From the NCBI GenBank assembly GCA_928212115.1, contig CAKMRJ010001112.1:405263965-405327964 (forward strand): a DNA stretch of 64,000 bases. Reading direction: 5' to 3'. The notes beneath the pieces are model-generated. The model made no database searches, was not told the DNA's origin, and worked only from the letters and a program-made list of their open reading frames with translations. The DNA is from Lactuca virosa. Its lineage: Eukaryota > Streptophyta > Magnoliopsida > Asterales > Asteraceae. Both the position numbers and the translations under genes were made by a program. Positions 1 to 11,460 of this stretch are shown here, piece by piece; the stretch's first letter is position 1, and each line of letters starts with the position of its first letter.

Positions 1-831
1 TTATCTCATCTCTAATCTACCCATGTTTTACCCAACATATTTCGTAGATATAAAATACATATACAATTTAAATCATTTAAAACATGTATAAAATCGTTCA
101 TCCAGCATATATAGCAAGTATACAGATAATATGCACGCGTAGCACGTAATTTATATAAAATACTTCATATCTATGGTGTAAGATGAAAGTAACTATGCAC
201 TCACTTGTTAAAGTGATGACTCGAAATTCGAGCAGCGCTTCGCTTCTTAACAATATGATTTCCTTCGACGAAACCTAGTATTATTACCACTAGATTTTAG
301 TCTAAAATTTATTGCGACTAATTATTAGTCTAGATTCATCATTAACTCAGAGTCTACTTCATGATCTATCAAGTAAGGAACAACCAGGTAGGATCATATC
401 GTAGGTAGGGTCCGTTTGATATACGAAGTATACTGTTTGGAAATCTCACTTTAAACACCTCAATAAATCACAACCTAGACATCATTCACGTAAGTAGATC
501 AATCAGTATAACGACTTTGAATCTGAGAAATCTTATTTATAGGTTCATAATAACGATATTATATTTAAATATAAGCTATATTTAAAGTATGGTAGGCGTA
601 TCTCACTTACAGCGGGTTTTTAAAAATCGGGCTTCGCTGGAGCAGCGTTTCTGAGCCGAAAGCTCTTCTTTTCGGAGCCGTCGGGCACTCCGGGGCTTCT
701 ACCTCGTGCTAGGGAGGTTCCCTAGGCTTTTGGGGGGTTTCGGGAGGTTAGAGAGAGAGTTTAGAGAGAGAAAGAGAGGGTGATGGTGTGAGGAAAGAGG
801 CTGCCCCCGCACCTCTATTTATAGGCTGTCT
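1..831 (-). mobile_element. LTR fragment, family B (reverse orientation)
   Basis: The reverse complement matches the LTRs at 20986-22310, 22311-25606 and 30188-48888: the same CTCCGAGAAGAAGAGC stretch, the same region around the donor-like arm (plus-strand CTATGCACTCAC, 193-204), and a TATA box (816-823 on the minus strand). The left part is outside the window. On the right it is cut at base 831 by another LTR that begins TGTAACG. It has no coding capacity. Family B is an informal name used in this annotation for LTRs beginning TGTAACGCCCGCAG and ending GATGTCACA. Confidence 0.8.
816..823 (-). promoter_or_regulatory. TATA box of reverse family-B LTR
   Basis: TATAAATA on the minus strand, followed by AGAGG as in the other family-B LTRs (21612, 24006, 31022). 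The equivalent position in four LTR copies supports it as the LTR core promoter. The upstream part of this promoter is lost at the 831/832 junction. Confidence 0.6.
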
Positions 832-1628
832 TGTAACGTCCCAATTTTCGAGTCCAAAAATTTCTTTTTAATTAATTGAAACATAAAAACATTCACAAGA
901 AAATACAGTGAAAACACATCATCCCATAAAACAATGATTCATATCTAAAAATCCAAGTCATAAAATAATAACATATCAGAGTACAATCCCAGAAACTCCA
1001 TGCGGAAATCGTGTGTGTGTGTGTGTGATGCGATGCTACGCCGCCGGCTCCTTCCCCCTAGACGAAGAGGTACCTGAAACCGAAACCACAAACACAAGCC
1101 AAAACCAAACACCAAAGCCACAGTTAGTGAGTTCCCCCATCATACCGACATAACATCACAATATCATCGGTATCTTTCAACCGGTAATCATCGTCGGTAT
1201 CTTTCAACCGGTAATCACCATCGGTATCTTTCAACCGGTAATCATCATCGGTATCTTTCAACCGGTAACCATCATCGGTATCTTTCAACTGGTAATCCTC
1301 ATCGGTATCTTTCAACCGGTAACTGGGGACTATTCCACCCCCTACCACTAGCATACAGCAACAAGATATAAACATACAGTCAGGCATATCCGGGTACTGA
1401 CCTACCCTTCGGTCCTAAGGACCGCTACCAGGGAAACCAATCCTTATCATACTCGTAACATATCATACAAATAAAACTGGATGTCGGGCGAGGCCCGATG
1501 ACTGGAACATATGCTAGTGTTATGATCATTATATGTGTTAGCATGATTATGTTATATAGTGTATGTGTATAGTGGGCGAGCCCTGAGAATAACAGATTTG
1601 TAAACCGAGCGGGGCTCGATGTCGGGCT
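832..1628 (-). mobile_element. LTR fragment, family D-like (reverse orientation)
   Basis: It starts with the LTR terminus TGTAACGTCCC on the plus strand (LTR 3' end on the minus strand) and is inserted directly into the family-B fragment. Read on the minus strand it resembles the LTR at 27527-29701: GGGGGAACTCACTAA, then a T-rich tract and TTTCAG/GTACCTC (acceptor-like, last intron base 1074). It contains a 27-bp tandem array and a short GT microsatellite (about 1011-1027). It is truncated at 1628 by the copia-like LTR, so the donor-side half of the LTR is missing. Confidence 0.75.
1167..1323. repeat. 27-bp tandem repeat, about 6 copies
   Basis: The unit is TCGGTATCTTTCAACCGGTA followed by seven variable bases, repeated about six times with few changes. 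Because 27 is divisible by three, an open frame crosses it on the minus strand with a nine-residue repeat (RLKDTDD core). I regard that as a by-product of the array, which lies where other LTR families carry their own arrays, between the donor-like and acceptor-like modules. Confidence 0.85.
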
Positions 1629-2374
1629 TGTTGGATTAATGTCTAAGTCCATAACTATATTTGGTATGTACTTGACCCGACCCGGCATGGTCCATTTGGG
1701 TTGCACTTCACCGGCACAATTTATATAGATAGTCTTTTGAAATAGTATATACTTATGATTTATATTAATAATATATAAGTTCTAATATATTAATATGGAA
1801 TCATATTATTTAATTAGTATTGATCAAGAATTAATTTAGAATTAATTAAGTGATCAAAAGAACTAATTAAATATGGACTCTTATAATATGCAATGGGCCA
1901 AGTTCATTTAGGTTGGGCTAAGCTTTCATGGATGGTCCATGGAGCTTTAACCCATGGATCCTATGTAAATGAAGGTCAGGGGTATTAGGGTTTACATGGA
2001 TGTAACCCTAATCCTCCATAATATAAAGGGGTCCTTGGCTCACAAAATTGGCACAAGTGTGTGAAAATAAGAGTGGGCCGATTTAGTGTGCATACATATT
2101 CTCTCAAGTTCTTCCAAGGTGTTTCGGTGATTTGTGATTCCATTTGAGGCTTCCATACTATTGGGGCTAAGCTCTTAAAGCTTGAAGACATCAAGCTACA
2201 TCAAAAGGTATGTCATCTAACTAGAACTTTGTAGTATAGGTGCTTCATAATATGCTAGTTAGGATGAAACCTTGGAATAGTTAATATTTGCATGTATAAT
2301 AGAGAAAACATAGATCCAAGGTTTATAGGGTTGCATGTACACCATAGGAGTGTTAGAATGCTCAAAACCCAACA
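1629..2374 (+). repeat. Copia-like LTR, first copy
   Basis: It aligns along its full length with 4241-4998, differing by scattered substitutions and small indels. The 5' end abuts the family-D-like LTR exactly at TG. The sequence after it (2375-2642) duplicates the sequence after the second LTR (4999 to about 5264), so LTR plus gypsy flank were copied together. Confidence 0.8.
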
Positions 2375-2642
2375 AGGATAGCACTGGTGCACTACAGAGG
2401 GCTCGCTTCAAGGTTTGGAAGGCAGCTTCTTGCTTTTCCGTCCAGTTGAAAGACACACCTTTTTGTGTCAAGGTGGTGAGGGGGTTTGGCTATCTTGGAA
2501 AAAATTATGGATAAACCTTCAGTAGTAGCCTTGCGATACCCAAGAATTGTCGGATTTCAGTGGGTGTCTTCGGGATCGCCCAGCCTTCAATGGCCTTGAT
2601 CTTGGAAGGATCTATGTGAATCCTTTCCTCACTGACTATGTG
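2375..2642 (-). pseudogene. Duplicated fragment of gypsy reverse transcriptase/RNase H
   Basis: On the minus strand this carries the RT-RNase H connection of a Ty3/gypsy pol (GWAIPKTPTEIRQFLGIA, then FNWTEKQEAAFQTLKRALC). It duplicates 4999 to about 5264. Here the codon before GWAIPKT is GAA (Glu); in the other copy it is a TAA stop, so this copy keeps the ancestral residue. It is bounded by the copia LTR on one side and by non-gypsy DNA at 2643. Confidence 0.8.
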
Positions 2643-4240
2643 AGACATCATGAATCGTGTACCATTTGCTTTGGGTACAGGATCGATTGCATGTGCTATA
2701 ATATTTGTCATTTCTAAATTTTTCCAAATGCCCAGAGGCATTAAGAAGGGAAAAGGTCTAGAATTGGATATGACTAAAATGATTAAGCAATTGTCGAGGA
2801 CAATCTGAGGTTTACCAAAGATTGGTTGCTCAGGGACAGTTGGAAGTATAGTGCTAATTTTGGAAGGACCATATTGACATATTCTGAAAAGAGGCATCTC
2901 TTATTCAGAAGTGATAGTCAAAATGAGAATATGGAGTTGTCTCCATAGGTGGAAGTTATCTGTGTAAGATTAGAAAACTTAATGCAAGAAGCATGTCCAA
3001 AGCAATGTACTTTGAATATGAGACTTAGTTTCCATGGAGTTGATCTCCATTGGAATACCTTATAATGACTGTTGACAAGTCTTTGTGACTTTGTACATAT
3101 TCATTACAGGAGGGTTAGTGCATATAAGTTTAAAATCTAAACAGATTTCGATATAATGATAGGAATTTGAAATTCTCACATTTTTCGATAAGGATTTGGG
3201 AGTGTGAAATTAGAATCATTGAAATTATGTTTCAATTGGTTATTTCACAAAGTAAGGATCATAGACAAACATAGAGTGCATACTGGTGTATGGCAAAGCT
3301 ATTGTTTAAGAAAAACATAGTGTACATGCTTGGAGCATGGGACAACTAGTGTTTTTAATTCATGTATAAAGTTAATAAAACCGAAACAATGAATAATGAG
3401 TAATCAGTATGGTGATAAATAAAGTGTTTATTTATATTCATAGGGTTTGATACCATATTTGATTCATTTATTCTTGTGTTTCACTTTGCATGTTTTGACT
3501 TCCAGAATAACTAAGTCGCTCTTCCCTGAATGATTAAGTTATTCAAAACCATCCACAAGTCGGTCATATGTTGGAAGTAGATATGAATCAAGACTGTCAT
3601 GGGTTGGTTTGTAGAGGTCCAAGTTGGTGGACAAAGGTGGTGCTACAACACACATGAGTACTCATAAGTCTGAGTATTGGATTCAACCCACGCTCATTGA
3701 ATCACTTCATGGATTTATCACGAGTGATCATGAGACGATATATCTTATATTCTTAAAACCTAGAGATATGAGTTGTTACTATGAGTTAGTTATAACATTG
3801 ATTGCACGAAAACGCATTGGTAACTCGATGTTATACAAACGTGCCTTTGTGTAGTGGATTCAACAACTAGTAGAGACAAAGCCATATGAGTCGAAGTTTA
3901 TCCATTCCTTTTACCTTCGGGATAAAAGCGATATCTGTGGGCCCCTCGATGATTTAGCGATGACACATGTGAGTGCTTGGCCAAGCCAGGACTGATTTGA
4001 TTTGTTCAATCAGTCAGTCATCATAAATCGAAAATCGGAAACAACAAATGGACAGAGAGAATGATTATAATCCATGTCTCAGTCCATATGATATCTAGAA
4101 TGGAGGAATATATGATCCCCTATCTAATGACAAGTCATTGACAAGGTCAGAGAGTCGACAGCGGCTTTAAGAGCTACGATTGCCAGTTAGGTTTTGAAGT
4201 CATACTCAATAATACTTTTAGACTTATCCAAGTGGGAGAC
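2643..4240 (+). other. Interior of the copia-like element, no recognised coding
   Basis: About 1.6 kb of low-GC DNA full of stops in all frames; the longest open frame (3624-3854) has no recognisable motif. It ends with the polypurine tract 4230-4240. It looks like the interior of a large non-autonomous derivative that borrows proteins from full elements, but that is inference. Confidence 0.55.
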
Positions 4241-4998
4241 TGTTGGATTAATGTCTAAGTCCATAACTATATTTGTATGTATGTACTTGACCGACCCGGC
4301 ATGGTCCATTTGGGGGTTTGCACTTCACCGGCACAATTTATATGGATAGTCTTTTGAGAATAGTATATTTATGATTTATATTAATATATTATAAGTTCTA
4401 ATATATTAATATGGAATCATATTATTTAATTAGTATTGATCAAGAATTAATTTAGAATTAATTAAGTGATCAAAAGAACTAAATAAATATGGACTCTTAT
4501 ATATATGGAATGGGCCAAGTTCATTTAGGTTGGGCTAAGCTTTCATGGATGGTCCATGGAGCTTTTCACCCATGGATCCTATGTAAATGAAAGGTCATGG
4601 GTATTAGGGTTTACATGGATGTAACCCTAATCCTCCATAATATATAAAGGGGTCCTCCTTGGCTCACAAAATTGGCACAAGTGTGTGAAAATAAGAGTGG
4701 GCCGATTTTAGTGTGCAACATATTCTCTCAAGTTCTTCCAAGGTGTTCGGTGATTTTGTGATTCCATTTGAGGCTTCCATACTATTGGGGCTAAGCTCTT
4801 AAAGCTTGAAGACATCAAGCTACATCAAAAGGTATGTCATCTAACTAGAACTTTGTAGTATAGGTGCTTCATAATATGCTAGTTAGGATGAAACCTTGGA
4901 ATAGTTAATATTTGCATGTATAATAGAGAAAACATAGATCCAAGGTTTATAGGGTTGCATGTACACCATAGGAGTGTTAGAATGCTCAAAACCCAACA
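4241..4998 (+). repeat. Copia-like LTR, second copy (3' LTR)
   Basis: It begins TGTTGG right after the polypurine tract and ends CCAACA at 4998. It is followed by AGGAT and the gypsy pol fragment on the opposite strand, so this junction is the true right-hand insertion point in the gypsy element. Confidence 0.85.
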
Positions 4999-6009
4999 AG
5001 GATAGCACTGGTGCACTACAGAGGGCTCGCTTCAAGGTTTGGAAGGCAGCTTCTTGCTTTTCCGTCCAGTTGAAAGACACACCTTTTGTGTCAAGGGGTG
5101 AGGGGGTTTGGCTATCTTGGAAAAAATTATGGATAAACCTTCAGTAGTAGCCTTGCGATACCCAAGAATTGTCGGATTTCAGTGGGTGTCTTCGGGATCG
5201 CCCAGCCTTAAATGGCCTTGATCTTGGAAGGATCTACGTGAATCCTTTCCTCACTGACTACGTGGCCCAAAAAGTTTACACTGCGGATCCAGAACTCGCA
5301 TTTGGAGAGCTTCGCATATAATCTTTTAGCTCTTAAGGTTTCCAAGATTTGACGGAGATGTTGAACATACTCTTCCTTGCTTCGGGAGTATATGAGAATG
5401 TCGTCGATGAAGACGATCACAAAATTATCAAGGAATGGGCGGCAGACTCGATTCATGAGGTCCATAAATGATGCGGGGGCATTTGTTAGACCGAAGGGCA
5501 TCACAACAAATTCGTAATGATCGTATCGAGTTCGGAAAGCATTTTTTGGAATGTCCTCTGCTCGGACTCAAAGGTGATGATAACCGGATCTTAGATCTAT
5601 TTTGGAGAAGTAACTAGCTCCTTGAAGCTGGTCAAATAGATCGTCACTCAGAGGGAGTGGATATCGGTTTTTTACAGTGACCTTGTTCAATTCTCTATAA
5701 TCGATGCACATCCTGAAGGATCCGTCCTTTTTCTTGACAAACAAGACCGGAGCTCCCCAGGGTGAGAAGCTTGGTCTGATGAATCCCTTGCTCAAACAAT
5801 TCTCTTAGTTGACTGGATAACTCCTGCATTTCGGAGGGAGGTAACATGTAGGGTGATTTGGCAATTGATGTGGCTCCAGGTATGAGGTCGATTCGAAATT
5901 CAATCTGTCTTTCTGGGGGTATTCCCGGAAGCTCTTCTGGAAATACATTCAGGAAGTCACATGCCACTGGTATGTCTTTAATGTTTACTTCTTCTTTGGT
6001 TTTATCCAC
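4999..6009 (-). pseudogene. gypsy reverse transcriptase and start of RNase H, broken
   Basis: The RT order is intact but spread over frames: FLNVFPEELPGIPPERQIEF, then GAPVLFVKKKDGSFRMCIDY with RELNKVT, then KIDLRSGYHH, MPFGLTNAPASF, and the catalytic box FIDD (normally Y/F-x-DD) at VIVFIDDILIYS. The RNase H lead-in is FNWTEKQEAAF. Damage: a frameshift after RELFEQGI, a TGA where the family has Arg after YHHL (CGA to TGA, a CpG-type change), a TAA before GWAIPKT, and another frameshift after LGIA. It stops at the copia LTR. Confidence 0.9.
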
Positions 6010-6045
6010 AACATGAGCGAGGAAAGCATAGTTTTTCTTGTGCAG

Positions 6046-6622
6046 TCACTTTTGTGCCTTGATGCACGAGATAAGACGAAGATTAGCGCCAGGTTTATCA
6101 CCATAGATTATTAGGGTTTCGTGATCGGGGAGGTGAAGGCGAACGGCCTTCTCGCGACATATAATATCAGCATGGTGGGGGCTTAACCAATCCATGCCGA
6201 TTATCACATCAAAACTCCTAATATTTACTGGCATCAAATCTATTTGAAATGAATGGTTGTTTAGTGTTAATATGCACCCTACGTAAACATCTTTGGTTGT
6301 TTCGGTTTTCCCATTAGCCATCTCCACCATGAAGGCTCCGTTGAGCTTCTGGGGTTGTTGGTTTAGTAAGTGTTTGAATTTGTTACTAACGAAGCTTCGC
6401 TCGGCTCTGCTATCGAATAAAATGCATGCGTAAATGTTGTTAAGTGGGAACGTACCAGTCACAACCGTCGGGTCCTGAACTGCTTCACCTTGACCCATTG
6501 TCAATACCCTTCCTGACACTCCTGCCCCCTGGTTGGATGCTTTGGGGCAATTTCTTCTGAAATGGCTCGTTTCTCCACACCCATAACATGTGAGACTAGC
6601 ACCATCGTTACTGTTGTTGTGG

Positions 6623-6664
<42 letters not shown>

Positions 6665-6780
6665 GTTCGGTTGTTGGTTCTGTTGAGGCTGGGATCTGCA
6701 GAATCGTGCGGTATGACCCTTTTTGTTGCAACTCGTGCATTGCATCTCCCTGCATTCCCCCATGGTGGTGAAAGCCACAT
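6046..6780 (-). pseudogene. gypsy zinc knuckle and aspartic protease, catalytic Gly lost
   Basis: A 244-codon open frame on the minus strand. It has an Asn-rich run encoded by a trinucleotide repeat, a CCHC knuckle CYGCGETSHFRRNC (C-x2-C-x4-H-x4-C), and a retropepsin with LFDSRAERSF where the family has D-S-G, then FDVIIGMDWLSPHHADI. The Gly to Arg change in the active-site triad should abolish proteolysis. The N-terminal part is a frameshifted continuation of gag. Confidence 0.85.
6622..6664. repeat. (GTT)n microsatellite in gag
   Basis: An uninterrupted GTT run that reads as poly-Asn or poly-Gln on the minus strand between the two zinc-knuckle regions of gag. Its length variation probably contributed to the gag frameshifts. 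Confidence 0.9.
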
Positions 6781-7736
6781 TTGTTACACTTGGGCAGGGT
6801 TCTTGAGTGTTGTCTGGGAGCAGTTGGTGTAGATGAGACTGGAGCATGTGGTGTTAAGGTGATCTGAGCAGTAGCAACATGGACCGCTACTGTTTGTTTC
6901 TTCTTTGATGACTCTGGGTTTTGTCGCCCTTTTCGATTGTTGTTCTTGCCTTTCTTGTTATCACCTTCCTTTTTAACTTCAGCTTCCCCTGATTTGGCAC
7001 CCTTCTTGTTTCCATGGTCGTATACCTTCTTGGCTAGCCTTTTAGCACTGTCATACGTTCCAGGGTTTGCTACGATTACATTTCCTTGAATTGGGGAGGT
7101 CAATCCCCAAATGAATCTTTCAATTTTCTTCCCTTCAGACGTGATCATCCATGGACACAAGAGTGACAACTCACTGAACCTCGAGATGTATGCATCAATG
7201 TCAGAGTTTTAGACTGTGAGATTCCACAGTTCTTGCTCCAACTTTTGGATTTCTCCCCTCGGGCAGTACTCGGCCATCAGCATTTCCTTGAGCTCCTCCC
7301 ATGGCATAGCATTTGCCACAGGGAGTGTCATGGCCTCCACGTGACCATTCCACCAAGAGAGAGCTTGATCGACGAATGTGCAAGCCGGAAACTTCACATT
7401 GCACTCCTCGGGACATCTGCAGATCTCGAATACCGATTCCATTTTTTCTAACCACCTTTTCAGAGTTATCACGCCTCCCGTCCCGTTGAAGGTTCGGGGC
7501 TTGGCGTTCATGAAGTCCTTGAAGGTACAGGTTCTGGTAGGTCATTGGTTCATCCCATGGTTTGAACTTCCGGCCCCTTTCCCATTACCTCCACCGTTCT
7601 TCCCGTGGTGAATGTGAGTCAGTGTTGCTGTAACTGCAGCTGAAACTGCTGCTTGAAATGCAGCTGAGTCCATTTCTGGTGGAGGCGGTGGTGGTGGTGT
7701 TGCGTTGTGGTTCCCGCGTGTCTGTCTTCGAGGCAT
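6700..7736 (-). pseudogene. gypsy gag, frameshifted
   Basis: It starts MPRRQTRGNHN with a proline run, then an alanine-rich helix (AAFQAAVSAAVTATL). After a frameshift comes the retrotransposon gag core: MNAKPRTFNGTGG, WLEKMESVFEICRCPEEC, VDQALSWWNGHVEAM, MLMAEYCPRGEIQKLEQELW. A stop, a second segment (SELSLLCPWM, RFIWGLTSPIQGNV), a lysine-rich basic stretch and a first Cys-rich motif CNKCGFHHHG follow. The order is normal for chromovirus-type gag, but at least two frame changes and one stop break it. Confidence 0.85.
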
Positions 7737-8093
7737 CTTTCTATTGAACGGAAAGATGTTGAGTATCCAGCGTATTTTAGTTTCACAATTTCTTTATTAT
7801 AGAACAGTGTCGATGATTTGGTTGTGTATAAGTAAGTGAGTGCATAAAATCAACATGTAGAAATATTAATAGAACACATAACAGATAACAACATCATGAG
7901 AAAATATCTAGTCGTTTTCATTAATGATAATCTTTTGAGTACATGAAAATTTGCCTACATAAGGCATACCATACATGAAATGAAATAAAATCCGACAAAG
8001 TAATGACTCCATGAGTAGTGTAATCACTTAATCATGTAGTCGATAGTACATAGAGGAAAATCATAACGGTAGTAGGTAGCAGATGAACGGGTA

Positions 8094-8690
8094 CTAGCAG
8101 CGTCGAGAAGGGTCTAGTGGTGCTGGCGACGAGGTGGATGCACCCTGGAGTCTGGCCAAGTGATGCTCGGTAGCCTGAAGTCGGGATTCCAATGATGTCT
8201 GTCGCGCCTGGTAGTCCCTGACTACCTCATGTGTCATCCTTTCCGCGCGCTCAACCGCGGCTCTCATGGCAACCCTTTGGCCAGCGGTTGCCTGTGCCAG
8301 CTCGCCAATGTCGCGTGTCCTCCTTACTATGACAAGCAGGGCTCGGTCTGCAGGTCCACCGTGACTCAAGTCGTAGTAGTCCCGGTTCATACCAAATGGG
8401 GGTCGCATTCCTTGCTGGCGGCTCTACCTCCAGATCTCGTGTGCCCACGGGGGCGTGGGACCATTGGGGTCCATCCTGTATGGGGGTACCCTGGCCATGT
8501 ACAGCAGATCGATGACTTCGGACTCCGCATCTGAGTCATCCGTGTCGCTGCCATCAGCCTCCTCCTCATCTGAGTCAACTACCGGTTCTGCCGGTCCTCT
8601 TATAGGTTCTTCCTCTGGCTCTTCCTCTCGCTCTTCCTCTGGTTCTTCCTCTGGCTCCAACCATCCACCATTCCCCTGGTTGGGGAATTA
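8094..8690 (-). pseudogene. Extra acidic/coiled-coil ORF between PBS and gag
   Basis: A minus-strand open frame upstream of gag that is not part of usual gypsy gag-pol. It has a Glu-rich repeat (EPEEEPEEEREEEPEEEP), a Ser/Asp/Glu-rich acidic stretch, a middle segment with YRMDPNGPTPPWAHEIWR, and a C-terminal helix rich in Ala, Arg and Glu (RVAMRAAVERAERMTHEVVR) predicted to form a coiled coil. A single in-frame TAG at 8424-8426 splits it; reading frame is kept on both sides. No in-frame ATG is seen at the start, so the 5' end is uncertain. I do not recognise the protein; extra ORFs upstream of gag are known in other plant gypsy groups (Tat/Ogre). Confidence 0.6.
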
Positions 8691-9106
8691 GGGATCTCCT
8701 AGATGGTGTAATCCGGCCATAGTGTATGTACGAGGGGTGAGAAACGTGTAAAGAGGGTATATAAATAAGATTTCAAAATACTCATATAGTATTTTAATTG
8801 TTTATGTTTGAGTTCCCTAAAACTTTTGGATACGAGGTAAGTTTCTAGATTCATTTCCCAACATGATCACTCCCGAACACATGTTGGTCGTATTTTGAAC
8901 AAATATAGTTGATCAGGCTATATTTACCCCCAATACGACTACATAACTGTCCGGGTTTAACCATGGTGTTCAATTTCTTCCAGAGACTTTTAGGGTTATG
9001 ATATTAATGCGCACCTAGGTATGACTTTATTCAGAGTCTTTTAGTCTCATTGTATTTATAGTTGCATATCCTGTATGATTAGATATGTCAGTTCACTATA
9101 AACAAC

Positions 9107-9118
9107 GCTCTGATACCA
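9107..9118 (-). promoter_or_regulatory. Primer-binding site, initiator Met tRNA
   Basis: The minus strand reads TGGTATCAGAGC directly after the LTR end GGTGTGACT, the standard plant primer site complementary to the 3' end of initiator Met tRNA. It fixes the orientation of the reverse gypsy element. Confidence 0.9.
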
Positions 9119-9370
9119 ATCAGTCACACCCCCGAACCAGACGGCGGAAACGTCCGGTGGCTCGTGCATGACTTCATATTTGTAGTATCATCACAGAGTA
9201 TATAATTGAACATACACATCATCATTACCACACATAGAATATAACAACATACATAGTTTACATCAAGTATTGTATTTCGATATTACATGCCCAAAATAGT
9301 TAAAATATGATGCAACAAAATATGACAAAATATCCCGGATTTCGTTCTGTCAAACCTGTTCAACGGTTTC

Positions 9371-11149
9371 CTGAGAATACAAGTTAATTTAAAAAGGTCA
9401 ACATAAAAATGTTAGTGAGTTCATAAGCATGTTTGAGAAAATGATTTGTATAACTTTGTAATCACAAGAAAATCCTATATTTTCTTAAAACAGTTTAGTA
9501 TGTTTGTGTCCGATCTTGTATTAATGCATGTGTGTTATTGTTTACTAGAATGCCAAAGAGAATGAAGAGAATGTAAAGAGAATGCCCCCAGACAACCCGA
9601 TGTTCTCTATAAAAGAGAATTCTGGTAAAACAACCCCCGAGGTTGCGTACCGGCGCGAGTAAGTTACCGAGTAATCCATAGAGAAATGAGAATGGTTTTC
9701 CCGTAAATTTATAATGTTAACTCATCTAGGTGAGTCGTTATAACCATACTAGATAATGACAATTTCGCCTGTCTTGGCGTTTATGGACGCCGATGGAAAT
9801 AGAATAAGGTTTTCCTCACCCTAGACTGGTTTAGTCTAACTGTAGCGAACAACTCAGGTGTGGGGTGTCATCCCCGTATAGATCTATACACAAATCCCCG
9901 CTCTCCCTCCAACAGACTCTGGTTATAACTACAGGCTACGATCGTACACTCAATAGGTGTCAACCGACACGTCTCACTAGATCCTTAATCGAAATTTACG
10001 CGAAGAGAAAACATATAAAGCACACTCCATGCCCAATGAATCATGTAAGTGAACAACTAAGGCTCACTAAACATGTTGGTCATTTCAAGGCTCGAAAGGA
10101 ATGAGATTATATAACATGGGCCCAAAATATATGTAAAAGGACAACTAACGCCCATTTCACATATGTGTTATTTACAGGCCCAAATAGCACGCAATGAGTA
10201 TCCAAGGTCCGTCGAGCATTTTAGTGGGTCAATAAGGCCCAACAAACATATAAAGAGTATTCAGGACCTATCAAGCATATAAATGGGAAACTAAGGCCCA
10301 ATAACATGAGACTGGCAAAATTAACCCGTTTGTTAGTTTATTGTTTGTTTTGGTTCAATTATTTACCAAAATGACATAAAAGGCCCACCTTTTTGTAAAA
10401 ATGACATTTTTGGCCCATTAAGCCAAAAATTTACAATTAAGGCCCATTTTTAGAACAAAACTTGCATTTAAGGCTAGTTTTTGTAAAAATAACATTTTTA
10501 ACTCACTTTTGTCAAGATATCATTTTTGGCTTGATTTTTATAAAATGTGTATTTTCTGCCTATTATAGATAATTTCATCTTTTTGGCCCAAATTTTAATA
10601 ATTTCACATCTTTATACTCTTTTATCAAAAATTTACATTTTTGGCACAACTTTGTTGAAAATGACATTTAAGCCCACAAAAGTCCAAAAGTTACAAATTT
10701 TGGCCCAAAGCCGTGAGAAGCCCAAAATAAGGCCCATTTATGAAAATGTTTACATTTTTAGTCCTTGTAAGGTTTCAAATGTCGAAATTAACCATGGTTA
10801 GCAAAAATAAATCCTTTTTGGACCCCTACTAACCGTGAGTTACATAAAGTATACCCATTTTTGGTCATTTTGTCACTTTTGGCCCTCTTATGCGATTTTG
10901 CTTAGTTTCAAGTAACTTGTATGTATTTTAAAACCACTTCTTTGTAAGATAAGTTGTAATGAGTGTTATGTTTCAACTAATCGCATCATCTTTTAGTAGA
11001 TCTTTTAAGTTCATGGAGTTTAAACACATAATCACATATATAACATGAAAAACACACAAAATCATGCATACACACATAGATCTACACAAAACAACTTGTA
11101 TTCTCCCCCAAAACAAAGTAAAAATCGAAAATAGGGGGTATGAACTCAC
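9371..11149 (-). other. Predicted LTR leader intron with complementary ends (gypsy LTR)
   Basis: Minus strand: donor-like CAAA/GTGAGTTCAT and acceptor-like TTGTATTCTCAG/G. The donor-side arm AGTGAGTTCAT (plus 11150-11140) is perfectly complementary over 11 bases to the arm ATGAACTCACT (plus 9424-9414) shortly before the acceptor. The same arrangement recurs in all other LTR types here. Splicing is predicted, not shown. Confidence 0.4.
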
Positions 11150-11460
11150 TTTGGGTTGTTGTTCTCGGTTTGATGAAGAGTTCGAGATCTATGAAGTTCT
11201 AGTATGAAGTTTGAAGAGATTTTCCTTGAGACACACACAAGTACACACGAATTTTAGGAAGGATAAAAGAGGTTTCTTTGAGTGTTCTTAGAGAGGAATG
11301 CTTGAGTGAGTTTGAGAGTAAAATGAAGGTGGTGGTGGTTTTTGGCTCTATGGCCGTGAATAAGAAGAGAGAAAAAGATGAGAGAGGTTGAGATGTGATG
11401 GTTGCATTGAGACATGAGATTAGTATGGAGGTTTGTTGGATAATGGCTTGGAAATCCATC

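Larger units (their letters stand above)
1629..4998 (+). mobile_element. Copia-like non-autonomous LTR element with rearranged 5' side
   Basis: Two near-identical LTRs (1629-2374 and 4241-4998) begin TGTTGG and end CCAACA, a perfect terminal inverted repeat. The purine-rich AAGTGGGAGAC just before the second LTR is a typical polypurine tract, which sets the plus orientation. The 1.6-kb interior (2643-4240) has no recognisable gag or pol. The first LTR is followed not by a primer-binding site but by 268 bp of the neighbouring gypsy pol. The right flank is AGGAT. The left flank GGGCT does not match, so this is not a simple insertion. Confidence 0.75.

Noticed and set aside
1124..1387. Open frame with a nine-residue repeat (RLKDTDD core)
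   Set aside because: It is produced by a 27-bp tandem repeat inside an LTR; no start context, conserved domain or homologue is visible.
1629..1633. 5-bp target duplication for the copia-like element
   Set aside because: Left flank GGGCT and right flank AGGAT do not match, so no duplication is claimed.
6562..6847. Poly-Val, poly-Leu and poly-Gln ORFs
   Set aside because: All are readings of the (GTT)n microsatellite in gag.
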